Shown: piece by piece, positions 17,864 through 27,000 of the stretch
How the letters are laid out: each line of letters begins with the position of its first letter
How positions within the stretch are numbered: position 1 is the first letter of the stretch
Source: a virus
Reading direction: 5' to 3' (one strand)
DNA: 64,000 nt
Virus record (IMG/VR): IMGVR_UViG_3300023174_000102
Span: 1-64,000 of that record
Translations under genes and position numbers: made by a program
Notes under the pieces: model-generated
What the model saw: only the letters and a program-made list of their open reading frames with translations
Databases searched by the model: none
What the model was told of the DNA's origin: nothing

Positions 17864-19006
17864 ATGTCGGAACAAAATATAGAAAAGAACCAGCCAGGTA
17901 CTTCAGGTAACCTAGGCGGAACAGCACCAGGACTCTATCAGGGTCAGGGAGCATTTGCATCAGGTTCAGATGCAGGAGTAAATGTACCAGGTAATTATAC
18001 TGACGGTGGTGTATTGGGTAATATCCCAACAGCACGATTCGGAGTTAATGATGGTCCAAACGCAGTAAATCCTTCAGGTGAGGCTGGATCAGGTATCCTA
18101 CGCCCAGAGCAGGCACGTCGTTTTATTGACTACGTGTGGGATGCAACCATTCTCGCCCAAGATGGCCGTCGCGTTACTATGAGAGCCAACACAATGGAAC
18201 TCGAAAAGGTAAACGTCGGAGAGCGTGTAATCCGTGCAGCAGCGCAAGCAGTTGGCGACTACACAAACGCAGGTGCAACATTCTCAAAGGTTGAATTGAC
18301 TACAAAGAAGATTCGTCTTGACTGGGAAGTATCTGCAGAAGCACTAGAAGATAACATCGAAGGTGCAGCACTAGAAGATCACATTGTTCGCTTGATGACA
18401 AATGCTTTCGGTAATGATATCGAAGACCTTGCAATCAACGGAGATGGCGCAACAGGCAATTTCTTGTCAATCATGAACGGTTTCGTAAACCGTGTAAAGA
18501 CTGAGGGAGATGCACATGAAGCAGTTGTTACAGTTGCAAACAATAACTGGACAACAGACGCAATGCAGAAGATTATTCTTGCAATGCCACGTAAGTACCG
18601 TGCTATCAAGTCTAACTTGAAGTTCTACGCAGGAACAGATGCATTCCAGGGAATCGTTAAGAATAACGGTACTCTAGCAGATGCAGTTGCTGAAGCATTT
18701 GCTTCACAGGCTGGTGGAACACCAATGAACCGTCAGGCATACCTTGATGGTGGAGCACAGACATTCGGTGGAGCACGTACAACACGTGTTCTAGGTGTAG
18801 ATGTTCAGGAAGTTCCTTACTACCCTGCAGGATATGTCGACTTGACATTCCCACAGAACCGTGTATGGGGATTCCAGCGCGATATCACAGTAAACCGTGA
18901 ATACCGTCCAAAGAAGGATACTGTAGAATACACAGTATTCGTTCGTTTTGGTATTCAGTGGGAAGAGCAGGATGCAATTGCATTCGCTGATGCTGCAGCA
19001 GAGTAA
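17864..19006 (+). CDS. Major capsid protein (HK97 fold)
   Basis: A 380-residue protein after a very strong site (AGGAGGTGAC). The first ~70 residues are Gly-rich and flexible, then RRFIDYVWDATILAQDGRRV starts the folded part. KKIRLDWEVSAEALEDNIEG and MTNAFGNDIEDLAINGDG correspond to the long spine helix region and P-domain of HK97-like capsids of the PBSX/XkdG group. The C-terminus has DITVNREYRPKKDTVEYTVFVRF, a usual closing strand of this family. Located directly after the protease/scaffold gene and followed by a strong hairpin, as expected for the most abundant virion protein. Confidence 0.9.
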   Translation: MSEQNIEKNQPGTSGNLGGTAPGLYQGQGAFASGSDAGVNVPGNYTDGGVLGNIPTARFGVNDGPNAVNPSGEAGSGILRPEQARRFIDYVWDATILAQDGRRVTMRANTMELEKVNVGERVIRAAAQAVGDYTNAGATFSKVELTTKKIRLDWEVSAEALEDNIEGAALEDHIVRLMTNAFGNDIEDLAINGDGATGNFLSIMNGFVNRVKTEGDAHEAVVTVANNNWTTDAMQKIILAMPRKYRAIKSNLKFYAGTDAFQGIVKNNGTLADAVAEAFASQAGGTPMNRQAYLDGGAQTFGGARTTRVLGVDVQEVPYYPAGYVDLTFPQNRVWGFQRDITVNREYRPKKDTVEYTVFVRFGIQWEEQDAIAFADAAAE

Positions 19007-19026
19007 TCTGTAAACAGTACAATTTA

Positions 19027-19059
19027 GGGGGAGTAGGAGTTAACGCTCCTGCTCCCCTT
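19027..19059 (+). terminator. Strong hairpin after the capsid gene
   Basis: GGGGAGTAGGAG pairs with CTCCTGCTCCCC (one G-U pair) around a 6-base loop. The T-run is short (TTA), so it may be a partial terminator or an mRNA 3' stabiliser for the capsid transcript. Confidence 0.65.
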
Positions 19060-19073
19060 ACTACTTATAATGA

Positions 19074-19079
19074 TATAAT
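19074..19079 (+). promoter_or_regulatory. Extended -10 promoter after the capsid hairpin
   Basis: TGA-TATAAT 18 bases before the ATG of the next gene, with TTTAGGAGG in the leader. No -35 consensus. Confidence 0.4.
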
Positions 19080-19097
19080 ACTATTTAGGAGGCAATA

Positions 19098-19577
19098 ATG
19101 GAAAATGTAAATGAAAATCCAGTAGCAGAAGAAGTTGTCGTTGAAGCACCAGTTGTTGAAGAAGCGCCAGTTGTTGAAGCACCAGTTGTTGAGGCACCAG
19201 TCGTTGAAGCACCAGTTGTTGAGCAAGTACCAGCAGAACCTGTAATTGAAGCAGCACCAGCACCAGCACACGATGCAATTGGTGCACCAGCATATAGCAA
19301 TAACTCTGAAGAGATTCCAGCACTAGGTGCTGTAAACAATGGAGTTATGGGAACTACTTCTGTTCCAAAGCCAGAACCACGCTCATTTGAAAAGCCAAAG
19401 GTAGAAGACTCAGTTGAGAAGGTAGCAATACACTCAACCAAGAACGTTTCTTGGCAGGGCGTAGGAAAGGTTTCTAGAGGATACAACATTGTAACAAAGG
19501 ATGCAGCAGATCAGTGGTTAACACGACCACATATTCGCATAGCAACACCAGAAGAAGTCAAGAAGGCTTTTGGGTAA
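19098..19577 (+). CDS. Head protein with VVEAP repeats (hypothetical)
   Basis: A 159-residue protein after AGGAGG. Residues ~8-60 are a low-complexity run of Val-Val-Glu-Ala-Pro units. The middle is variable and Pro/Lys-rich. The last ~50 residues (KNVSWQGVGKVSRGYNIVTK, then RPHIRIATPEEVKKAFG) look like a small folded domain. Proteins with a disordered acidic N-terminus and a short conserved C-terminus are frequent directly after the capsid gene, where they act as head decoration or connector accessories. That role is inferred from position only. Confidence 0.7.
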   Translation: MENVNENPVAEEVVVEAPVVEEAPVVEAPVVEAPVVEAPVVEQVPAEPVIEAAPAPAHDAIGAPAYSNNSEEIPALGAVNNGVMGTTSVPKPEPRSFEKPKVEDSVEKVAIHSTKNVSWQGVGKVSRGYNIVTKDAADQWLTRPHIRIATPEEVKKAFG

Positions 19578-19583
19578 TAATCA

Positions 19584-20492
19584 ATGGAGGTCATGAGAGT
19601 TCCACCTTATCCTATTACAACAACTTGGACATTACCTATACCAAACTATACGTATATCCAGTATGTTGAGGATTTGGTGGACCACTCAGTAATTGAAACT
19701 GAAGTAACATCAGATGCCAACGGTATCGTAGTATACGAACTAGAACTAGATAAAGTTCAGTACGATAGAAAGTTTTATATTAAGTTTTATGATTCAGAGC
19801 ACATTCATACTCTTTACGAAGAAAACCTAGACATAATTAGGCCATATGTTAACGCTAATAAGTTAGCAACAACTGCTTCAGAAATTTCAGAGTATAGAAT
19901 GCTAGAGTTAGTTGCAAGATCAATAATAGATACAATCATTCCAAATGGTTTTTATAACCATAAGCAAATTATTCAAACAACTGGTCAGGGAACAGATTAC
20001 TTCCCACTTTGGTACGACACAAATAAAATTTTACAGGTTTATGAAAATAACAAACTAGTCTACGACGTTGAAACACCAGAATCAAATGAGTATCAGTTTG
20101 TTATAACTTTAGATAATTCTGCAGTTCAGAAATTAATTGTTGATACCTACAACAGAGCAGAACAAGCACCACCAAATATTCCATCTGCAAGAGGAGATCT
20201 TGGCTACTATGGTTTTCAATCAGTTGGATTCCCAGCAGGTTATGACTATACCTTTATTGTTGATACAGGATATAAGACAATTCCTACAGATGTTGAGTAT
20301 GCTACACAAGTGTTAATAGAAGATATTAAGTGTGGAAAGTTAGACTACTATAAGAGATTTATAACATCATATAACACAGATCAATTTAGAATTCAGTTTG
20401 ATAAGTCCATGTTTGGAGGAACTGGCAATCTTTTGGTTGATAAGATTTTAGATAAGTATGCAAATACTATTCTTAAGCCAGGGCTAATTTAA
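19584..20492 (+). CDS. Head-tail connector region protein
   Basis: About 300 residues. The start is uncertain: ATG at 19584 or, nine bases on, ATG at 19593, since GGAGG lies between them. The first ~100 residues are beta-rich (TTWTLPIPNYTYIQYVEDLV, VYELELDKVQYDRKFYIKFYD), followed by a helical part with KLATTASEISEYRMLELVARS and a C-terminal mixed domain. I recognise no family. Its position just after the capsid genes and before three small neck-like genes suggests an adaptor or neck protein. It overlaps the next gene by one base (TAATG). Confidence 0.6.
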   Translation: MEVMRVPPYPITTTWTLPIPNYTYIQYVEDLVDHSVIETEVTSDANGIVVYELELDKVQYDRKFYIKFYDSEHIHTLYEENLDIIRPYVNANKLATTASEISEYRMLELVARSIIDTIIPNGFYNHKQIIQTTGQGTDYFPLWYDTNKILQVYENNKLVYDVETPESNEYQFVITLDNSAVQKLIVDTYNRAEQAPPNIPSARGDLGYYGFQSVGFPAGYDYTFIVDTGYKTIPTDVEYATQVLIEDIKCGKLDYYKRFITSYNTDQFRIQFDKSMFGGTGNLLVDKILDKYANTILKPGLI

Positions 20493-20938
20493 TGATATGC
20501 GAAGCAACAGACTTTATGTTTCCTATGCAGGGATCTGTCTATTACCCAATAGTTGAGCAGGGAGACTTTGGAGCAATTAAAAAAAGATGGGTACTAGATA
20601 AAACCTTTGCTTGCATATTTTCATCTGGAGGTTCTGCCTTTAAAGAAGAAGTTAAGCCTAATGTTAACATAACACAAAATTCAATTCTTGTTGGAAGGTT
20701 AAAATCAGACATAAGGATTTCTTCTCTTGATAGCAAAAATTCTTTAACTAATATACTTTTAACAGATATTAAAGACAAAGAAGGAAACCTAGTCTACATG
20801 GAAACATCTGGACCAAGATCTGGAAAAGGAACGTTGTTTGAGATTGCAACATATGAACCATTTGTGGGACCTTTTGGAACAGTTGAATTTTATAAAGTTG
20901 TAATAAGAAGATCTGAAAATCAAGCAGGTGATGTATGA
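20492..20938 (+). CDS. Probable head closure protein
   Basis: A 148-residue small beta-rich protein (YYPIVEQGDFGAIKKRWVLD, FIVGPFGTVEFYKVVIR-type ends). Head-closure or stopper proteins of this size normally follow the adaptor in this gene order. No sequence motif proves it. Start and stop overlap the neighbouring genes (TAATG before, ATGA after), so translation is coupled across the connector genes. Confidence 0.5.
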   Translation: MICEATDFMFPMQGSVYYPIVEQGDFGAIKKRWVLDKTFACIFSSGGSAFKEEVKPNVNITQNSILVGRLKSDIRISSLDSKNSLTNILLTDIKDKEGNLVYMETSGPRSGKGTLFEIATYEPFVGPFGTVEFYKVVIRRSENQAGDV

Positions 20939-21609
20939 AAGCAGTATTTAATTCTAATCAATTTAAAAAAGAAATGAACAACATTGTTGATTACTCCATT
21001 GGATTTTTAGACGGAGTACAAAAAGGTAAGACAGTATTTTTAAAAACTCTTGGAATGGAAACTGTTCAAGTTATGAAAGAGTTTGTAGATTCAAATGCAA
21101 GAATTAATCCTCAAATGCTTCATCATATATATGAATGGAATCAAACAGGAAGTCCAAGTGCAAGACTATACGATATATCATACACAACAAGCAATTTAGG
21201 TCTATCATTTAAGTCTTCATTTACTCAATCAACATCAATAAAGAATGGATCAAGAACTCCATTTTATGATAAGGCAAGAATTATGGAGGAGGGAATTCCA
21301 GTCACAATCAGACCAAAGGTTGCACAGGTTTTGGCATTTGATGAAAACGGAGAAACAGTATTTACAAAAGGTCCAGTAAAAGTTGACAACCCTGGAGGGT
21401 CAGAAGTTCAAGGTGGTTTTGAAAAAACACTTGATATGTTTTTTAATAGATATTTTTCACAAGCATTTTTGAGGTCTAGTGGAGTCGCAAGATATCTTGA
21501 AAATCCAGAAGTATATAGAAAAGACATGAATGCTGGAAAGTCACTTGGTAGATCCAAGGGTATGTTAACAGGATATCGTTGGATTGCTAATGCGGGGGTA
21601 AATGCATAA
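20935..21609 (+). CDS. Probable neck / HK97 gp10-like protein
   Basis: A 224-residue basic protein. Its N-terminus (FNSNQFKKEMNNIVDYSIGF) and the amphipathic helix FLKTLGMETVQVMKEFVDSN recall HK97 gp10-type neck proteins, which are longer here. Residues ~110-165 contain PVTIRPKVAQVLAFDENGE and a beta pair, a turn typical of gp10-like proteins ('a-VLaf'). It overlaps the genes on both sides by 1-4 bases. Confidence 0.55.
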   Translation: MKAVFNSNQFKKEMNNIVDYSIGFLDGVQKGKTVFLKTLGMETVQVMKEFVDSNARINPQMLHHIYEWNQTGSPSARLYDISYTTSNLGLSFKSSFTQSTSIKNGSRTPFYDKARIMEEGIPVTIRPKVAQVLAFDENGETVFTKGPVKVDNPGGSEVQGGFEKTLDMFFNRYFSQAFLRSSGVARYLENPEVYRKDMNAGKSLGRSKGMLTGYRWIANAGVNA

Positions 21610-22187
21610 TGGCTAATATTCATCATCCACCAACAATTATTAATAAGTATTTGGCAGCAAAAATAGACCCTAATTTTGAGTTAGATATGGATAGTCTTAC
21701 TTTGTCAGATCCACCGTTACAAGGAACAAGGACAGTTGGAACAACATATTTTTTCCCAACACTTCCAACAGATATTGAAAACCTTACTACAACTTTTCCT
21801 CAGAGCAATGAGGTTTTTGCTGTATATGACAGAATGTTTAAAATGAGAAGAACCCCATTTCCATACATTAAGTGTGAGCAACTGTTGTACTACTTTTATG
21901 CAGTGGGAGAAAATGCAACAACAAAGATGGTTATAACTCAGCAACAAATAAGCGATTTGCTTGACCGTGGTGATGACTCAGCAAAAGACCTTAACGAGTG
22001 GGCAGCAGCAAATCAGGGTGCTTGGGAAGATGAGTCTAAACAATGCTTTTTTCATAACTTTAAAATTTATCAACTTGAAGAGACCAGAGACATTATAGAC
22101 TTTGGCACAGCCCGTACTTATGCGGGGAATAAGATCATCATAGATTATGACTGGCATCCCGTATGGCCAGACTCATTAAACCCATAA
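21609..22187 (+). CDS. Probable tail terminator protein
   Basis: A 192-residue protein immediately before the tail tube gene, the usual place of the tail terminator that caps the tail and joins it to the head. Visible parts are HHPPTIINKYLAAKID, FPTLPTDIENLTTTFPQ, CEQLLYYFYAVGENAT and a C-terminal WHPVWPDS. No diagnostic motif, so the call rests on order and size. Start overlaps the previous stop by one base. Confidence 0.5.
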   Translation: MANIHHPPTIINKYLAAKIDPNFELDMDSLTLSDPPLQGTRTVGTTYFFPTLPTDIENLTTTFPQSNEVFAVYDRMFKMRRTPFPYIKCEQLLYYFYAVGENATTKMVITQQQISDLLDRGDDSAKDLNEWAAANQGAWEDESKQCFFHNFKIYQLEETRDIIDFGTARTYAGNKIIIDYDWHPVWPDSLNP

Positions 22188-22198
22188 TAAACGGCCTG

Positions 22199-22204
22199 TA
22201 TAAT
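22199..22204 (+). promoter_or_regulatory. -10 box before the tail tube gene
   Basis: CTG-TATAAT in the 65-base gap, followed by a ~45-base leader with AAGAGGTGA. A separate promoter for an abundant protein is plausible. Confidence 0.4.
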
Positions 22205-22252
22205 TAAGATGAGGAAACAACCCCCTTTTAATAAAATGAAAGAGGTGAAAAT

Positions 22253-22912
22253 ATGGCATACAGCCGTGGTTCAAGTAGTAACATCATCGTAGGTGCAGCA
22301 GCACTTTTTACATATGATGCAGGTCCAATCGGATACAACTCACAGACTGGCAAGGTAACTGATGCTCAAGCAGTAACAGACCTTCCATCTTTTACAGCAT
22401 CCGCAACATCTTATAAGAGTACTTTGACAGATCGTGACGAAGACTTTACAAATATAGGATACACATCAAATGGTTTGGAACTTGCGTTTCAGCCAGATTT
22501 TGGTGAGGTTGCAGTAGATCAACTTCTAGACGTTGCTCGTTTATTCAAGCAAGGTATGACAGTTAATCTAAATACATCTTTTGCAGAGGCAACACTAGAA
22601 AACCTTCTAGTAGCAATTGCAGGAAGTGACACAGATCTAGCATCAGCAGACGAAGTTTCAACACTTCGCATGTCTGCTGGAGATATTGGCGACGTTCCAC
22701 TAGAGCGTGGTCTTGTAGCAGTAGGTCCAGGTTCTGGTTCTGCTCTAGATCCAAAGGAAAGAATTTATGTTGCATACCGTGCACTCTCAATTGAGAATGT
22801 TACAGTAGCAGCAAAGCGTGATGAAGCAACAATGTTTGAAGTTTCATTCCGTCTTCTTCCAAATGATGATGCGTCTTACGGTAAGATCGTAGACCGCTCA
22901 CTATCAGCATAA
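22253..22912 (+). CDS. Major tail tube protein
   Basis: A 219-residue Ala/Ser/Thr-rich, beta-rich protein with good site AGAGGTG. The pattern GAAALFTYDAGPIGYNSQ, a central FQPDFGEVAVDQLLDVARLF and a closing FEVSFRLLPNDDASYGKIVD is typical of tail tube subunits, which stack around the tape measure protein. It has its own -10 box and is followed by a strong terminator, as expected for a protein made in large amount. Next come the two tail assembly chaperones and the tape measure gene, which supports the call. Confidence 0.75.
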   Translation: MAYSRGSSSNIIVGAAALFTYDAGPIGYNSQTGKVTDAQAVTDLPSFTASATSYKSTLTDRDEDFTNIGYTSNGLELAFQPDFGEVAVDQLLDVARLFKQGMTVNLNTSFAEATLENLLVAIAGSDTDLASADEVSTLRMSAGDIGDVPLERGLVAVGPGSGSALDPKERIYVAYRALSIENVTVAAKRDEATMFEVSFRLLPNDDASYGKIVDRSLSA

Positions 22913-22930
22913 TACAACTTAATATACGAG

Positions 22931-22963
22931 AGGCTCAATTCTTCGGGATTGGGCCTTTCTTTT
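22931..22963 (+). terminator. Rho-independent terminator after the tail tube gene
   Basis: AGGCTCAATTC pairs with GGATTGGGCCT (two G-U pairs) around a short TTCG-containing loop, followed by TTTCTTTTT. A TTCG loop is especially stable. The T-run leads straight into the next -10 box. Confidence 0.85.
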
Positions 22964-22966
22964 TGG

Positions 22967-22972
22967 TATACT
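22967..22972 (+). promoter_or_regulatory. Extended -10 of a leaderless promoter
   Basis: TGG-TATACT ends exactly six bases before the ATG at 22979. No -35, as that region is taken up by the terminator. Confidence 0.6.
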
Positions 22973-22978
22973 TGTATA

Positions 22979-23656
22979 ATGGCAACAAGAATTTATGATA
23001 AAAAACAGTTTAGTCTTGTAGATGGAACTAAAATTTATGCTACCCCATTAAAAATAAAATATCTTAGAGAATTTTTAGAAGAATTCGATGCAATCAAAAA
23101 AGCAAAAACAGATGATGAATCAATATCTGTTTTAGTTAACTGTGCATTAATTTGTATGCAACAGTATGCTCCACATATTCAAACTGTAGAAGATTTAGAA
23201 GATAACCTAGATCTTCCAACGATCTATGAGGTAATAGATATTGCAGCAGGTATCAAGATTAACGAAAAATCTGATGATACCGTAAAATCTCAAGCAGTTG
23301 ATAGCGGTTCATCTTGGGAAACTTTAGACCTAGCAAAACTAGAATCAGAAGCATTTCTTCTTGGAATCTGGAGAGATTACGAGGAACTAGAACAATCTTT
23401 GTCTATGGCAGAATTAACTGCAACAATAAAAATAAAAAGAGAATTAGATTATAGCGATAAAAAGTTTGCTGCAGCGATGCAGGGTGTAGATTTAGATAAG
23501 AATTCTGGAAGTGGTAATGCATGGGAAGATATGAAGGCCAAAGTTTTTAGCAAGGGTGCAGCAACTAGTGGAAATGATATTCTAGCCTTACAAGGTAAAA
23601 ATGCTGAAAAGGCTGGTTTTGGAATAGGAATGGGCCTTGACTATGAATCATATTAA
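22979..23656 (+). CDS. Tail assembly chaperone, long form
   Basis: A 225-residue protein starting at the leaderless ATG at 22979 (an in-frame TTG 30 bases upstream lies before the -10 box and is not used). Residues 1-~105 (FSLVDGTKIYATPLKIKYLR ... EDLEDNLDLPTIYEVIDIAAG) are homologous to the whole next protein. Residues ~110-225 add a T-type extension with EAFLLGIWRDYEELEQSLSM and FAAAMQGVDLDK, the hallmark of the frameshifted C-terminal part of lambda gpGT-like chaperones. It should help assemble tube protein on the tape measure. Here the long form is an ordinary gene, not a frameshift product. Confidence 0.75.
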   Translation: MATRIYDKKQFSLVDGTKIYATPLKIKYLREFLEEFDAIKKAKTDDESISVLVNCALICMQQYAPHIQTVEDLEDNLDLPTIYEVIDIAAGIKINEKSDDTVKSQAVDSGSSWETLDLAKLESEAFLLGIWRDYEELEQSLSMAELTATIKIKRELDYSDKKFAAAMQGVDLDKNSGSGNAWEDMKAKVFSKGAATSGNDILALQGKNAEKAGFGIGMGLDYESY

Positions 23657-23682
23657 TATTAAAAAATAAGCCTGTGCTATGG

Positions 23683-23688
23683 TATAAT
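23683..23688 (+). promoter_or_regulatory. Extended -10 promoter before the short chaperone
   Basis: TGG-TATAAT, 26 bases before an ATG that has a strong AAGGAGGA site. No -35 consensus. Confidence 0.5.
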
Positions 23689-23714
23689 TGACTAAACCTT
23701 ATAAGGAGGAATAA

Positions 23715-24038
23715 ATGGCAACCGCCACTGAAGAAAAGACAGTAACTTTGATCGACGGAACAAAGATCAAGGTAAGACCACTAAAGATATCACTACTTCG
23801 TCCATTTATGAAGAAGTTTGAGGATATTGCAAAGGTAGCAGAAGATAACGAGAAGTCAATGGATTTACTTATTGACTGTGTTCAAATTGCAATGAAACAA
23901 TACAAGCCAGAGTTGGCAGAAGATAAGGAAGCCCTAGAAGAAAATCTAGACCTTCCAACAGTATACAAGATTGTTGAAGAGGCATCTGGAATTAGACTTT
24001 CAGACGCTTCACTACTTGGCAACCTTGTAAATAACTAA
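23715..24038 (+). CDS. Tail assembly chaperone, short form
   Basis: A 107-residue protein with an AAGGAGGA site. It is a paralogue of the N-terminal half of the preceding protein: VTLIDGTKIKVRPLKISLLR and EENLDLPTVYKIVEEASGIR match FSLVDGTKIYATPLKIKYLR and EDNLDLPTIYEVIDIAAGIK. It ends where the long form continues, so it corresponds to the gpG-like product. I see no slippery heptamer near its stop that would extend it. It lies 17 bases before the tape measure gene, the classical place. Confidence 0.75.
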   Translation: MATATEEKTVTLIDGTKIKVRPLKISLLRPFMKKFEDIAKVAEDNEKSMDLLIDCVQIAMKQYKPELAEDKEALEENLDLPTVYKIVEEASGIRLSDASLLGNLVNN

Positions 24039-24055
24039 ATAAGAGGTGTTAATGG

Positions 24056-27000
24056 ATGGCTGATGTTCAATCCAATATTAATGTAAATATTGATACGTCT
24101 GATGCTTTAGCAAGTCTAAAACTTCTGCAACGTCAAATATCAGCCTTCCATACACAAATGGCCAAGTCTGGTACTGCAGCAAATGCGGTAGCAGCAAATC
24201 AAGCACAAAACTTGATGAACAGCATAAATGCAACTGGCAAGTTCCAGGCATCTATGCGATCAGTAAAAACAAGTACAGAGTCGTTTACAGACGCATTAGA
24301 AAAAAATAAACTAACATCAAGAGAATATTTTAGATACACTGGCGCAGCCACAAAAACTTTTGGTAGACTATTCAAGTCTGAGTTTGACACAATAAGCAAG
24401 GTAGCACGAGAGCGTGTTAAGGATGTACAGACCCAATATATTAAGATGGGTCGAGGAGCAAACGGTGCTCTCCAAGCAATTGCTGTAAGACCTCTAACCT
24501 TAGATATGAAAAACCTTGGCACACAAACAGCCATGGCAGCACAAAAACAACAACTTTTAAATCAGTTATTAAAGCAAGGTTCGACCAATCTTTTAAACTT
24601 TGGTAAGAATACACAATGGGCTGGCCGTCAGTTGATGGTTGGTTTTACAGTTCCACTTACAATGCTTGGAACAGCAGCAGCAAAAACATTCATGGCGATG
24701 GAAGAGCAGGCCATTAGATTTAAGCGTGTTTATGGAGACATGTTTACAACAAAAGAACAAACAGATGAGATGGTCAGCCAGATACAGACACTGGCAAGAG
24801 AGTACACAAAGTATGGCGTTGCAGTAGAAGAAACAATGAAGATGGCAGCAGATGCTGCAGCAATGGGTAAGGTAGGATCAGAACTAACTGCACAGGTTTC
24901 TCAAGCAACAAGACTTGCTGTTCTTGGCGGTGTTGAGCAAGCACAGGCATTAGAAACAACAATATCAATTACAAATGCTTTTGGTGTTGCTGCAGAAGAT
25001 TTAACAAAAAAGATTGACTTCCTTAACGCAGTTGAAAACCAAACTGTTGTATCTATTGAAGATTTAACAATTGCAATTCCAAAAGCAGGCCCAGTTGTTC
25101 AACAACTTGGAGGAGATGTAGAAGATCTTGCATTTTTCTTAACAGCAATGAAGGAAGGTGGAATCAATGCATCAGAAGGTGCTAACGCACTTAAGTCAGG
25201 TCTTGCATCATTAATTAATCCATCTGACAAAGCATCTAAAATGCTTGCAGGCCTTGGTATTAATATAAAGGGAATTGTAGAAGCAAACAAAGGAGATGTT
25301 AAATCAACAGTAATTGATTTTGCAAAAGCCCTTGATACGCTAGATCCACTCAATCGTGCAAGAGCAATTGAGCAATTATTTGGTAAGTTTCAGTTCTCTC
25401 GTTTGTCAACACTATTTCAAAATGTAACTGCCGAAGGTACACAAGCATCACGAGTCTTAGAGTTAACAAGGGCAACAACAGAAGAGTTAGCAATTTTATC
25501 TGAGCGAGAACTAGGTAAGATAGAAGAGACAACAACATATAAGTTTAAAAAGTCAATTGAGGATTTAAAGGTAACTCTTGCTCCAGTAGGAGAGCAGTTC
25601 TTAAAAGCATTAACACCAATTGTTGAGTTTGCTTCAAAGATTTTAGATAAGTTTAATGATCTTGGGGATGGAAGCAAAAAGTTTATAACAATTCTTACCT
25701 TAGCACTTGGTGCAGTCGGACCATTGGCTCTTATGTCTTTCGGTTTGCTTGCCAATGGTATTGCAAATATAATTAAATTATTTACAACGTTACGAGGCGG
25801 ATTTCAAAAGGCAGGATCCTCTACACAGATTCTTGGAGAGCAGACTAACTATCTAACTAAACAGCAACTTGAAGCATCTGCTGTTGCAGCATCTTTAGAC
25901 CAGGTTCATCAAAAACTTAGACAAACATTTACATCTGAAGCATCAGCCGTTGGAGCATTGGCATTAGCATACCAAAGAGCCTTATCAGCACAGCAAGCAT
26001 TTGGAATGCCAATAGGAATGCGACCTGGAGCAGTTGCTAAAAAGTTTGCAGGAGGAGGAATTGTTTTTGGTCCTGGAGGACCAACCTCAGATTCAGTTCC
26101 AATTATGGCATCAAATGGTGAGGCTATTATATCTGCAGGAATTGTTAAGAAGTACCCTGGTCTTGTAAATGGATTAATAGCAGGAAATATTCCTGGATAT
26201 AAGAATGCTGGAATTGTTGGCTCTAAATCTGTAAAATTTGGTGGAAGCGATTATTCTTTGCCTGCAGGATCACAAACAATAAAAGCAATCCAAGCAAAAG
26301 TTGATAGCAGCATTGGCACAGTAGATGACATAATTGCTCAAGCATTAAAGAACCTTGCATCAGAAACTAAAATAAGCACGAAGATGTTTGTTAAAGAAGT
26401 TAGAAGTATTGCTCAAGCAGAAGGCAGAAGAGTTGCAGATTTAGGCAAAGAGTTTGCATCCAAGTCAGAAAAAAGAGTTGGTGGAGGAGGCGCATATGCT
26501 GCACCTAAATCACTAGGAAGTCCTGCAGATCAACTAAGAAGAGAACGTGGCGCAGTTGCAGCAGCAGCAGAGATGGCACCAGCAAGAGCGTCTGCAAAAG
26601 CAATAAGACGCACAATGGAAAAGTATGGAGCAACACAGTCACAAATTGCTAATGCAACACAGATCGATAGGTCACACACTGTTGCTGTTTCAAAAGAACA
26701 AAAGGGTGTAAAGACAGGAATAAAGACTGGGATGAAGTCACCAGCCTGGAACAGTGCAGTATGGACTCCGCAAACTGGTGCAGAAAATAATTCTATTCTT
26801 GAAAGCCTTAAAAAATCTGAAAAGTATAGAAAAGTATATCAAGAGTACTTAGTAAAAACTGGTGCAACAGAAAAACAGATTGCATCTATCATGTCAAATG
26901 TAAATAATGGCGTTGCATTAACAGAAGAGCAATTGAGTATTCAAGGAAAAGCACTTAGAAAAATTGCAGCAGACTCACAAACAAATGCTGCAATTGAAAA

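Noticed and set aside
24000-24060. Programmed frameshift between short chaperone and tape measure
   Set aside because: No slippery heptamer visible, and the long form is encoded by its own gene.
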